A stretch of DNA of 64,000 nt, from the NCBI GenBank assembly GCA_944387545.1, contig CALXFE010000002.1, forward strand, positions 1 through 64,000, read 5' to 3'. Both the position numbers and the translations under genes were made by a program. Shown here one piece after another: positions 1 through 7,895 of this stretch (positions are counted from its first letter, which is position 1; every line of letters begins with the position of its first letter). The notes below the pieces were generated by a model. It was not told the origin of the DNA, ran no database searches, and was given only the letters and a program-made list of their open reading frames with translations. The stretch comes from an uncultured Clostridia bacterium (GTDB lineage Bacteria; Bacillota; Clostridia; TANB77; CAG-508).

Positions 1-90
1 AATCTCAAAAATCAAGAAACAAAGTCAGTTCAAGATTTTAATGAAGAGAAATCCTACTAAAAATTTATGCTATCACAATGATAGTTATAT

Positions 91-119
91 TTGATATAGC
101 AGATAACTTATGATATAAT
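91..119 (+). promoter_or_regulatory. sigma-A promoter of the histidine phosphatase gene
   Basis: TTGATA at 91-96 and TATAAT at 114-119 are separated by 17 nt. The start codon lies 31 nt downstream, after an AGAGGAGAG ribosome binding site. This is a near-consensus housekeeping promoter. Confidence 0.75.
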
Positions 120-150
120 ATGACAGAAAAAATAAGAGGAGAGATAACAA

Positions 151-708
151 ATGAAAATTTACTTAACAAGGCATGGACAAACAGATTGGAATGTAGAACA
201 TAGACCACAAGGAAAAGCGGATATAGAGTTAAACAGAAAGGGAGAAGAGCAAGCCAGAATAGTTGCAAAAGAAAAATTAAATAATACAAACATTGATTTA
301 ATTATATGTTCACCATTAAAACGAGCTAAAAAGACAGCTGAAATTATAAATACAAATAGAAATATACCAATTATCTATGATGAAAGAATTTCAGAGAGAG
401 ACTTTGGTGAATTTGAAGGAAAAACAATAGATGAAATAAAAAATGAAACGAAATTTCAAGGTTTTTGGAATTATGAATATAATATACAATACAAAAAAGC
501 AGAAAATATACAGAAATTTTTTAACAGAGTATATGAATTTTTAGATGAAACGAAAGAAAAATATCGTGATAAAAATATATTACTTGTAGCACATGGTGGT
601 GTAAGTGTTCCAGTAATTTGTTATTTTAAAGGAATTCCTAAAGAAGAAAATTTAATAAAGATTGGTATTAAGAATTGTGAAGTCAAGGAATTTGAAATAA
701 AAGCATAA
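151..708 (+). CDS. histidine phosphatase family protein
   Basis: A 185-residue cytoplasmic phosphatase of the phosphoglycerate mutase-like superfamily. The N-terminal TRHGQTDWN carries the catalytic His that becomes phosphorylated. SPLKRA supplies the conserved Arg, ERDFGEFEG the acidic region and VAHGG the second His. Length is typical of the small CobC/GpmB-type branch; the substrate cannot be read from sequence. It is transcribed alone from its own promoter. It is clearly paralogous to the gene at 57309-57845: both share the QGKADI, IICSPLKRA, DERISERDFGE and FWNYE segments. That copy sits in an island with different codon use, so one may derive from the other or both from a common pool. 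Confidence 0.93.
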   Translation: MKIYLTRHGQTDWNVEHRPQGKADIELNRKGEEQARIVAKEKLNNTNIDLIICSPLKRAKKTAEIINTNRNIPIIYDERISERDFGEFEGKTIDEIKNETKFQGFWNYEYNIQYKKAENIQKFFNRVYEFLDETKEKYRDKNILLVAHGGVSVPVICYFKGIPKEENLIKIGIKNCEVKEFEIKA

Positions 709-709
709 G

Positions 710-862
710 TTAACATTTATCATCAAAAAGCGCAAGGGTGGCTAAAGTGTCACCAAGTTGTGTAAAAAATGCACCTAGAATAGCAATTTCATCTTGAGAT
801 TTATCTTTAGCAATTTCACATGCGAGCATAGATATAAAATTGACAAAAGCACATGGATTCAT
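710..862 (-). CDS. small conserved-type protein, 50 aa (DUF6774-like)
   Basis: A short reverse-strand reading frame of 50 codons. It begins MNPCAFVNF, ends TLALFDDKC and starts 9 nt after a good ribosome binding site (GAGGTG on the minus strand). It fills an otherwise empty gap between two forward genes. The composition (two Cys near the N-terminus, CEIAKDKS, then a hydrophobic AILGAFFTQLGDTLATLAL helix) resembles small Clostridia proteins grouped as DUF6774, assigned from memory. No function is known. Its stop overlaps the 3' neighbourhood of the phosphatase gene, so the two transcripts converge. Confidence 0.6.
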   Translation of the reverse strand: MNPCAFVNFISMLACEIAKDKSQDEIAILGAFFTQLGDTLATLALFDDKC

Positions 863-934
863 AATAACACCTCACTATAAAGTATATGAAAAAAAATCAA
901 AAAAGTTATAAAAATAGAAAAGAAGGAAATAAAA

Positions 935-1405
935 ATGAAAATTGGATTTACAATAGGAAAATTTGCACCATTACATAAAGGACATCAATATTTAATAGAA
1001 AAAGGACTAGAGGAAATGGATGAATTTTATGTAATTGTTTATGAAACAGATGTAATAGACATACCTGTGGAAAAAAGAGCAAAATGGATACAACAAATTT
1101 ATCCTAAGGTACATATTTTATTGGCTAAAAATCCGCCATCACAATATGGGTTGGATGAAGAAAGTATAAAAATACAGATGGATTATTTGAAAAAAATCAT
1201 AAAAGATATACCCGTAACACATTTCTATAATAGTGAACCATATGGAAAATTTGTGGCAAGAGATTTAAATATACAAGAAGTACAGGTAGATAGGACGCGA
1301 GAAAAATATGCCATTAGTGGAACAAAAATAAGAAAAAATGTGAAAGAAAATAAGCATTATGTAGAAGATATTGTTTATAAAGAAATCAATAACAAGAAAA
1401 GGTGA
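935..1405 (+). CDS. nucleotidyltransferase of the NadR/NMN adenylyltransferase type
   Basis: A 156-residue protein of the HIGH-motif nucleotidyltransferase superfamily. GKFAPLHKGHQYLIEKG at residues 8-24 contains the HxGH-type signature (HKGH) that binds the nucleotide phosphates. ISGTKIR near residue 131 matches the C-terminal ISSTxIR phosphate-binding motif. The family transfers AMP to NMN, pantetheine phosphate or related substrates; the overall pattern is closest to the adenylyltransferase domain of NadR, so NAD synthesis is the likeliest role (inference). The C-terminal ribosylnicotinamide kinase domain of full NadR is absent. It starts after AAGAAGGAAAT and overlaps the possible GTG start of the downstream racemase. 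Confidence 0.8.
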   Translation: MKIGFTIGKFAPLHKGHQYLIEKGLEEMDEFYVIVYETDVIDIPVEKRAKWIQQIYPKVHILLAKNPPSQYGLDEESIKIQMDYLKKIIKDIPVTHFYNSEPYGKFVARDLNIQEVQVDRTREKYAISGTKIRKNVKENKHYVEDIVYKEINNKKR

Positions 1406-1410
1406 GAAAT

Positions 1411-2484
1411 ATGATACTTTCAAGAAATACATATTTAGAGGTAGATACTAAAAAAATAAAAAGTAATATCCAAAAGATTATACAGCAATATTCACAATAT
1501 ACGTATTATTTTGGCGTTGTAAAGGCAAATTGTTATGGGTGTGATGATGATACATTACAACTTACAAAAGTAATTTCAGAAAGTGGCTGTAACTATTTAG
1601 CTGTAGCAACACTTGAAGAAGCTTTAAAGATAAGAAAACAATTAAAAGAAATTCCCATTTTAGTATTGGGACATATACATCCGGAATATCTTGAAACAGC
1701 AAAAGAAAAGAACATAACAATTACCATTATATCAAAAGAGTATGCAAAAGAAATGATGAAATACAATGTCAAAGGACTGAAGGTTCATTTGAAAATAAAT
1801 ACAGGAATGAATCGTCTAGGAATAGCTAAAAAAGAAGAGCTAAAAGAGGTATATGATATATGTAGTAAAGAAGAGCTAGTGATAGAGGGAATTTATACGC
1901 ATATTTATCATGCTGAAAATAGAGAAGATTACTTAGAACAAATCAATAGATTTCAAAAGATAACTAGCTTAATTGAAATTTCTCAAATTCCGATTGTCCA
2001 TATTTCTGCAAGTGAAGCATTAACAAAATATAAAAAGGAATCCTATATAAATGGATGTCGATTAGGCATTATCATGTATGGATTTACAGAGGAAAAAGAT
2101 TTACAATTAAAATCGCCTGTAAAATTAGTAAGTGAAATTATACAAATCCATGAATTAGAAAAAGGAGAAGTAGTAGGATATAATGGAGCTTTTAAAGCAG
2201 AAGAAAAAACAAGAATAGGCGTTATACCAATCGGATATGCAGATGGCATTATCAGAAAAAATACAGGAAGATATGTATATATCGAGGATAAGAAATATCC
2301 AATTGTAGGAAATGTTTGTATGGATATGCTATTTGTAAAAATAGATGATACTGTGAATATGTATGACAAAGTATATCTTTTAAAAGATAATGCCCATATA
2401 GAAGAAGTGGCAAAATATTTAGATACAATTAGTTATGAAATATTAACGCAAATAGGAAGCCGTGTAAATAGGAAATATATATAG
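1411..2484 (+). CDS. alr: alanine racemase (PLP-dependent)
   Basis: A 357-residue fold-type III racemase giving D-alanine for peptidoglycan. YFGVVKANCYGCD near residue 35 holds the PLP-binding Lys (family pattern AVVKANAYGHG). The central KINTGMNRLGI and HISASEA segments, the GYADG loop and VCMDMLFVKI near the C-terminus all fit alanine racemase. The second catalytic residue in this family is a Tyr about 220 residues after the Lys; VGYNGAF fits. An upstream GTG (1402) is in frame, but AAAAGGTGAG at 1397-1406 places the ATG at 1411 at good spacing. Translationally coupled to the adenylyltransferase gene. A terminator follows at once. Confidence 0.93.
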   Translation: MILSRNTYLEVDTKKIKSNIQKIIQQYSQYTYYFGVVKANCYGCDDDTLQLTKVISESGCNYLAVATLEEALKIRKQLKEIPILVLGHIHPEYLETAKEKNITITIISKEYAKEMMKYNVKGLKVHLKINTGMNRLGIAKKEELKEVYDICSKEELVIEGIYTHIYHAENREDYLEQINRFQKITSLIEISQIPIVHISASEALTKYKKESYINGCRLGIIMYGFTEEKDLQLKSPVKLVSEIIQIHELEKGEVVGYNGAFKAEEKTRIGVIPIGYADGIIRKNTGRYVYIEDKKYPIVGNVCMDMLFVKIDDTVNMYDKVYLLKDNAHIEEVAKYLDTISYEILTQIGSRVNRKYI

Positions 2485-2486
2485 TT

Positions 2487-2530
2487 AAAAAATGCCAGTG
2501 GTGAAAAGATGCAACTGTTGGCATTTTTTT
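2487..2530 (+). terminator. rho-independent terminator after alr
   Basis: AAAATGCCA and its complement TGGCATTTT enclose a loop of about 24 nt that has its own AGT/ACT pairing. The 3' arm runs into seven T residues. It lies 2 nt after the alr stop codon. Confidence 0.85.
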
Positions 2531-2667
2531 GTGCAAAAAAATAAAGGTTTTGATTAATAAGAAAAAATTAAGAAAAACTAAAAAATATTCATAAATTATT
2601 AAGAAAAAATCAATAGTAATCAAAATACATATATGCTAGAATAAAGAAAAACAAAAGGAGGATGAAT

Positions 2668-3574
2668 ATGGAAACCATATTAAAATGTGAAAACTTGTGT
2701 AAGACATTTGGAAAAAGAAATATTTTAAAACATGTTTCTTTAGAAATAAAACAAGGAGATATTTTAGGTTTTATTGGACCAAATGGTGCACGGAAAAACA
2801 ACAACCATAAAATTAATTTTAGGATTACAAAGTATAACAAGTGGAAAGGTAACAATCAATGGATATGATATACAAAAAGAATTTACACATGCAATCAAAA
2901 AAGTAGGTGCTATTGTTGAAAATCCAGATATGTATATGTATTTATCAGGATATGAAAACTTAAAATTAGTATCAAACTTATATAAAGACATTACGAAAGA
3001 AAGAATAGATAAAGTTGTGAAACTTGTAAAACTAGAAAACAGAATTCATGATAAAGTATCAAAATATTCATTAGGAATGCGACAAAGATTAGGAATTGCA
3101 CAAGCCATATTACATGAACCAAATTTATTAATATTAGATGAACCTACTAATGGATTAGATCCAGAGGGAATCAAAGAAATGAGAGAATTATTAGTAGAGT
3201 TAGCTACAAAGGAAAAAATGGCAATTTTAATTTCTAGTCATAATTTAGCAGAATTAGATAATTTCTGTACAAAGGTATGTATTATCAAAAATGGAGAAAT
3301 TATTGAGACAAGTGAAATTTCAAAAATAAAGAAAGAAGCAAGCCAAGAATTAGAATTATTTGAAGTTAATGATACCAATCAAGTCAAAAAGATATTAAAA
3401 GATATTGTTATAGTAGATAATAATAAATTTAAAATGAATCTTCCAAAAGAAGCGGTACCAGAAATTATTAATAAGTTAGTAGAAAGCAATATCAAGGTTT
3501 ATGAAGTAAAACAAGAGGAAAAAACACTAGAAGATGCGTTTTTTGAAAAGACAGGGGGGAATATCATTGAGTAA
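2668..3574 (+). CDS. ABC transporter ATP-binding protein, interrupted by a +1 frameshift at CGG-A
   Basis: A BcrA-type ABC ATPase that would be 301 residues if the C at 2791 is skipped. The first 41 codons give ILKCENLCKTFGKRNIL and the A-loop region, up to GPNGA of the Walker A motif. Frame 0 then reads CGG and ends at a TGA 26 codons later. Skipping one base gives GKTTTIKLILGL, completing a perfect Walker A (GPNGAGKTTT). The signature SLGMRQRLGIAQA, Walker B LLILDEPTNGLD and switch SSHN follow in the +1 frame. The internal ATG of the second frame (2774) has no ribosome binding site and lies before the Walker A, so it is not an independent gene. Start chosen at 2668, 6 nt after AGGAGG. It overlaps the permease gene, with which it should form a drug or lantibiotic-type exporter. 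Confidence 0.88.
2791..2794 (+). other. CGGA frameshift site 1 (Walker A of ABC ATPase)
   Basis: Codon 42 of the gene in frame 0 is CGG (2791-2793), followed by A. Upstream codons are AAT GGT GCA. Reading GGA instead of CGG restores the invariant Walker A glycine and the rest of the ATPase. Confidence 0.8.
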
Positions 3575-5033
3575 TTTAATAAAAAATGAATTAATCAAAA
3601 TATTTAAAAAGAAAACCATATATATTACGATGGTCATTATATTCTTATTATTAATTTTTATGAATTGTATGTTTAAATATGCCAATAGCGGAAGTGAATA
3701 TAATTACTACCTATATAATGAAGCGTATATAGAATCATTAAGAGGTGAGTTAGAAAGATTAAATCCGGATAAACCAAGTGATGTAACCACATATATTAAC
3801 CTATTATCAGAAATACAGTTAAGTGAAATGATGCAACAGTATAAAGATGCAGAATGGAAATTAGCCATTATTAATGAAAGAATAGCCCCATATATAACCG
3901 AAAGAAATACGTATCAATATGGAGCTGAAAAAAATGAAGCACAGGTAGAAAGTATTAATCAAGAAATTAATGCATTACTTGCAAAATTAGAAGAAAATGA
4001 TTGGAAATATTTTGCAACAGCTGACTTAGAACAAGCAAATCAACAACTAGAAACATTAAATCAGCAAAAAGAACAAATAGAAGATACAGCCGTATTGCAT
4101 AATATTGAAACAGAAATAAAAACGGCAGAAACAGAAAAGGAAATTGCCCAGTATCGATTAGACAAAAATATACCATATGGAAGTGATTATTTAAACAGAG
4201 CCATTTCTAAATTAGAAACAGCGAATAAGAATTTAGCAAACTATGATAACTTAGATAAAGAATTAGAATATGAAGAGCAATTAGAATATAACAGTTATTT
4301 AGAAGACCAAGCAGAAAGTCGCTATATATTAGATACAGGGATAGATATTAATAAAACAGATAGTTTGAAAGGAATATTACAACATTTTTACTCACAATTT
4401 GGAATTTTCTTAATTGTTGTGATTGTTATGATTGCAGGAACAATCGTAAGTGAAGAGTTTAATAAAGGAACTATAAAACTATTACTAGTAAAACCATATA
4501 CAAGAAATAAAATTTTACTAGCGAAATTTATAACAACATTGATTATGATTGCTTTTGTAATTGTAGTAACAATAATTATGCAAATGCTGATAGGCGGTAT
4601 CTTATTTGGATTTGATAGCTTAGCAGATCCAGTAGTCACTTACAATTTTAATACAAACACAATTCAAGAAATGAATATATTTGCGAACTTAGGTATACAA
4701 ACATTAATGCAATTGCCAATGATTATTTTATTAGCAACACTTGCATTTGCAGTAAGTACGATCTTCTCAAATAGTACGCTTGCCATTACGATTTCTCTAT
4801 TAGGTTATATGTCAGCAAGTATTATCAATCAATTAACAATTGCATACAAACTACAATTTATGAAATATTTTGTCACAATGAATTGGGATTTAAGTATCTA
4901 TGCAAATGGAGCTTTACCAAATATGGAAGGTATGAGTATGACAATGTCAATCATTATCTGTGCTGTATATTTCCTAATTATGATGATACCAACATTTATT
5001 GTATTTAAGAAAAGAAATATTAAAAATATATAA
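3567..5033 (+). CDS. ABC-2 type transporter permease
   Basis: A 488-residue membrane protein paired with the preceding ATPase. It has an N-terminal cytoplasmic SNLIKNELIKIFKKK segment and a first membrane helix (TIYITMVIIFLLLIFM). A long extracytoplasmic domain of about 230 residues, rich in Gln and Glu and probably coiled-coil, follows. A C-terminal block of about five membrane helices includes the GTIVSEEFNKGTIKLLL motif typical of ABC-2 permeases. A longer frame starting at 3534 exists, but GGGGGG at 3554-3559 and the TTG at 3567 fit better and give the usual N-terminus. The 8-nt overlap with the ATPase stop implies translational coupling, so expression may depend on ribosomes that complete the frameshift upstream (inference). 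Confidence 0.9.
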   Translation: MSNLIKNELIKIFKKKTIYITMVIIFLLLIFMNCMFKYANSGSEYNYYLYNEAYIESLRGELERLNPDKPSDVTTYINLLSEIQLSEMMQQYKDAEWKLAIINERIAPYITERNTYQYGAEKNEAQVESINQEINALLAKLEENDWKYFATADLEQANQQLETLNQQKEQIEDTAVLHNIETEIKTAETEKEIAQYRLDKNIPYGSDYLNRAISKLETANKNLANYDNLDKELEYEEQLEYNSYLEDQAESRYILDTGIDINKTDSLKGILQHFYSQFGIFLIVVIVMIAGTIVSEEFNKGTIKLLLVKPYTRNKILLAKFITTLIMIAFVIVVTIIMQMLIGGILFGFDSLADPVVTYNFNTNTIQEMNIFANLGIQTLMQLPMIILLATLAFAVSTIFSNSTLAITISLLGYMSASIINQLTIAYKLQFMKYFVTMNWDLSIYANGALPNMEGMSMTMSIIICAVYFLIMMIPTFIVFKKRNIKNI

Positions 5034-5083
5034 AAGATTTATTTTATTTTCATACAGATTTTTATAAAAAGATGAGATTATAA

Positions 5084-5113
5084 GGAGCTTATCAAATATG
5101 ATAAGCTCTTTTT
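5084..5113 (+). terminator. terminator after the ABC permease
   Basis: GAGCTTATC at 5085-5093 pairs with GATAAGCTC at 5100-5108 around a 6-nt loop, followed by five T residues. Confidence 0.88.
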
Positions 5114-5228
5114 GTACAAAATGTAACAACTTTTCCCCTATTACCAGTTTTAAATTCTTTTTTATATTGTAAAATCCTAAAAAATGGTATATAGTTATAA
5201 TGGAAAAATAGATAAAGGAGCGTGTTTT

Positions 5229-6323
5229 ATGAATTATCCAGAAAACTTAAAAATAGGGGATACCATAGGAATTTGTGCGCCATCAGGAGGGATTTCAGAA
5301 GGGGACGGAATTAAAAAATTAGAATTAGCTAAAAAACAATTACAAGAAATGGGATATAAAATCATAGAAACAGAAAGTGTAAGAAAAGAAGAAAGAGGAA
5401 GAAGCGCATCAGGGGAGCAAAGAGCTAAAGAATTCATGGAGCTATTAGAAAATGATGATGTAAAACTAATCATATTTGCAGAAGGTGGAGATTTTCTAGT
5501 AGAAATGATTCCATATTTAGATTTTGAAAAAATAAAAACATTAAAACCAAAATGGATGCAAGGATATTCTGATATTACAGGTATTAATTATTTGTGGAAT
5601 ACTTTGTTAGAAAGACCATCTATCTATTGTGAAATGATAAAAAAATATGCCATGAGACCATTATTTAGAGATTTAACAGATGCTTTAAGAATAGCAAGTG
5701 GAGAAGAAATTGAACAAACATCTTTTGAAAAACATGAAGAAATTATTGATTTTAGAATAGAAGATAATGAAAAAGCACTTGAAAATCAAGAAAGTATAGA
5801 AGAATTTAGCAAGGAAAATGAAGAAATCAGAAAGCAAGAATTGGAAAAAGGCTATGATTTAACACAAGAAACAAAATGGATAAACTTAAAAGGTGAAGAA
5901 AAAATAGAATTTAAAGGAAGAGCTGTTGGTGGTTGCTTAGATTGTATAAAAGCATTTATTGGAACGAAATATGATAAGGTAAAAGACTATATTCAAAAAT
6001 ATAAAGAAGATGGTATTATATGGTTTTTAGAAGTGTTTGAAATGAGTACACCAACTGTATATCTTACTTTATGGCAGATGAGGGAAGCAGGCTATTTTGA
6101 AAATTGTCATGGTATTATATTTGGCAGACCATTATTTATCAGAAAGGATTATAATATTGATTTTAATGAAACAGTAAAAGATGTTTTAGAAGATTTAAAT
6201 ATACCAATTATTTGTGATGCAGATATAGGACATGTTTCACCACAATTTGCCATGGTAAACGGAGCAATATTAGAAATTACATCACAAGATGGAAAGGGAA
6301 AAGTAAAAACAATTTTGAAATAG
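5229..6323 (+). CDS. S66 family peptidase (LD-carboxypeptidase / MccF-like)
   Basis: A 364-residue cytoplasmic serine peptidase of the S66 family, whose members trim murein tetrapeptides or cleave microcin-type conjugates. GDTIGICAPSGG near the N-terminus is the family opening. QGYSDIT holds the nucleophile Ser. FLEVFEM and DIGHVSPQFAMVNGA supply the Glu and His of the Ser-Glu-His triad. A Glu/Lys-rich insertion of about 60 residues (residues ~165-225, DNEKALENQESIEEF onward) separates the two domains and is longer than in standard LdcA. Start at 5229 follows AAAGGAG; the upstream in-frame ATG lacks a binding site. No signal peptide, consistent with recycling of imported muropeptides. Confidence 0.9.
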   Translation: MNYPENLKIGDTIGICAPSGGISEGDGIKKLELAKKQLQEMGYKIIETESVRKEERGRSASGEQRAKEFMELLENDDVKLIIFAEGGDFLVEMIPYLDFEKIKTLKPKWMQGYSDITGINYLWNTLLERPSIYCEMIKKYAMRPLFRDLTDALRIASGEEIEQTSFEKHEEIIDFRIEDNEKALENQESIEEFSKENEEIRKQELEKGYDLTQETKWINLKGEEKIEFKGRAVGGCLDCIKAFIGTKYDKVKDYIQKYKEDGIIWFLEVFEMSTPTVYLTLWQMREAGYFENCHGIIFGRPLFIRKDYNIDFNETVKDVLEDLNIPIICDADIGHVSPQFAMVNGAILEITSQDGKGKVKTILK

Positions 6324-6411
6324 TAACAAAAAAAGTATAAAAAAATATAGTAATAGTGGCAATAAAATTATGAATATTGATATAATAGAATAGAAAGGAA
6401 AGTGAAAGAAA

Positions 6412-7032
6412 ATGAAAGTTGTATTAGTAAATGGAGGACCACATAAAGAAGGATGTACGTATACAGCATTAAAAGAGGTAGAAAAACAATTACATAAAAA
6501 TGGAATTGAAACAGAAATATTTTGGTTAGGTGTAAAACCACTAGCAGGCTGTATTGGATGTGGAAACTGTAAAAATACAGGAAAATGTTTTGTGGATGAT
6601 AAAGTCAATGAATTTATAGAAAAAGCAAAACAAGCAGATGGATTTGTATTTGGAACACCAGTACATTTTGCTTCAGCAACAGGTGCTATAACATCTTTTA
6701 TGGATAGAGTATTTTATGCAGGAAAACCAGTATTTCAAAATAAGTTAGGTGCATGTGTTGTTAGCTGTAGAAGAGCTGGTGCAACAGCAACATTTGACCA
6801 ATTAAATAAATATTTTACAATTAACAATATGCCGATTGTATCATCACAATATTGGAATATGGTACATGGAAATACACCAGCAGAAGTTGTGCAAGATGAG
6901 GAAGGAATGCAAACAATGAGAACATTAGGAAACAATATGGCATGGTTATTAAAATGTATAGCACAAGGTAAAAAAGCAGGAATAGAAATACCTGAAAAAG
7001 AACAACCAATTCGTACAAATTATATAAGATAA
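6412..7032 (+). CDS. flavodoxin-fold NAD(P)H-dependent oxidoreductase
   Basis: A 206-residue FMN-binding protein of the iron-sulfur-flavoprotein / NADPH-dependent FMN reductase group. VLVNGGPHKEGCTYTAL at residues 4-20 is the FMN phosphate-binding loop. CIGCGNCKNTGKC (about residues 47-59) is the Cys-rich segment that in some members binds a [4Fe-4S] cluster. FGTPVHFASATGA and MDRVFY are typical flavin-contact segments. Likely an electron-transfer enzyme of an anaerobe; the substrate is not deducible. It is preceded by GAAAGGAAAGTG and stands alone. Confidence 0.88.
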   Translation: MKVVLVNGGPHKEGCTYTALKEVEKQLHKNGIETEIFWLGVKPLAGCIGCGNCKNTGKCFVDDKVNEFIEKAKQADGFVFGTPVHFASATGAITSFMDRVFYAGKPVFQNKLGACVVSCRRAGATATFDQLNKYFTINNMPIVSSQYWNMVHGNTPAEVVQDEEGMQTMRTLGNNMAWLLKCIAQGKKAGIEIPEKEQPIRTNYIR

Positions 7033-7136
7033 TATATAATATAAAGAAAAAAGTTAAAACAGAGAAGACAAGAATATAGAAAAATAAAAGGAACTAAAAA
7101 TTTGAAATCGTAAATAAAAAACAAGAGGAAATAAGA

Positions 7137-7892
7137 ATGAATGAAAATGAAGCAATTGGAATTTTTGATTCTGGGATTGGTGGCGTAACAGTTTTAAAAG
7201 AAATATTAAAACTATTACCAAATGAAAAATACATATATTATAGTGATTCTAAGAACAATCCTTATGGAGATAAAAGCGATGAAGAAATAAATAATTTATG
7301 TGAAAATATAGTGGAACAATTTATAAATCAGAATTGTAAGGTAATTGTGATAGCTTGTAATACAGCAAGTGCAAAATCAGCTAAGTATCTAAGAAAAAAG
7401 TATAAAAATATACCATTTATAGCAATAGAGCCAGCCTATAAAATGGTATATGATTATGCTTATAATGAACCAACATTGGTTATGGCTACAAAAGGAACAA
7501 TCGAAAGTGAAAAATTCAACTTGTTATATCATACATATGATAATCATAAAACCATTTTACTTCCTTGTGTAGGACTAGCTGATATCATAGAAGAGGGAAA
7601 TAAGCATAAAATAGAAACTTATTTAGAGGCACATTTAGAACAATATAAAGGAAAAGTAAAAAATGTTGTTTTAGGTTGCACACACTATCCACTGATAAAA
7701 GAGGAAATAAAAAAAGTTTTAGGACAAGTTGAATTTTTTAATGGAGCACCTTATTTAGCCAAACACCTGAAACAAGTTTTAGAAGAAAATGATTTAATTT
7801 GTGATAAAAATGAGCCCTCAAAAATACAATTTATAGATTCATCAAACGACGAACAAAAGAAAAAAAGATTTTTTGAAATAATAAAGGAGTAG
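7137..7892 (+). CDS. murI: glutamate racemase
   Basis: A 251-residue cofactor-independent racemase that makes D-glutamate for peptidoglycan. GIFDSGIGGVTVLKEI opens the protein. The two catalytic Cys are in VIACNTASA (residues ~72-80) and VLGCTHYPLI (near residue 180); the YSDSKNNPYG loop is also conserved. Ribosome binding site AAGAGGAAATAAGA. The stop is 3 nt before the start of the ADP-ribosyltransferase-like gene, so the two are cotranscribed. Confidence 0.95.
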   Translation: MNENEAIGIFDSGIGGVTVLKEILKLLPNEKYIYYSDSKNNPYGDKSDEEINNLCENIVEQFINQNCKVIVIACNTASAKSAKYLRKKYKNIPFIAIEPAYKMVYDYAYNEPTLVMATKGTIESEKFNLLYHTYDNHKTILLPCVGLADIIEEGNKHKIETYLEAHLEQYKGKVKNVVLGCTHYPLIKEEIKKVLGQVEFFNGAPYLAKHLKQVLEENDLICDKNEPSKIQFIDSSNDEQKKKRFFEIIKE

Positions 7893-7895
7893 TAT

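Noticed and set aside
2774..3574. Second half of the ABC ATPase as an independent gene
   Set aside because: Its ATG lies before the Walker A, has no ribosome binding site, and the encoded N-terminus (MDQMVHGKTTT) is an out-of-frame reading of the Walker A region.
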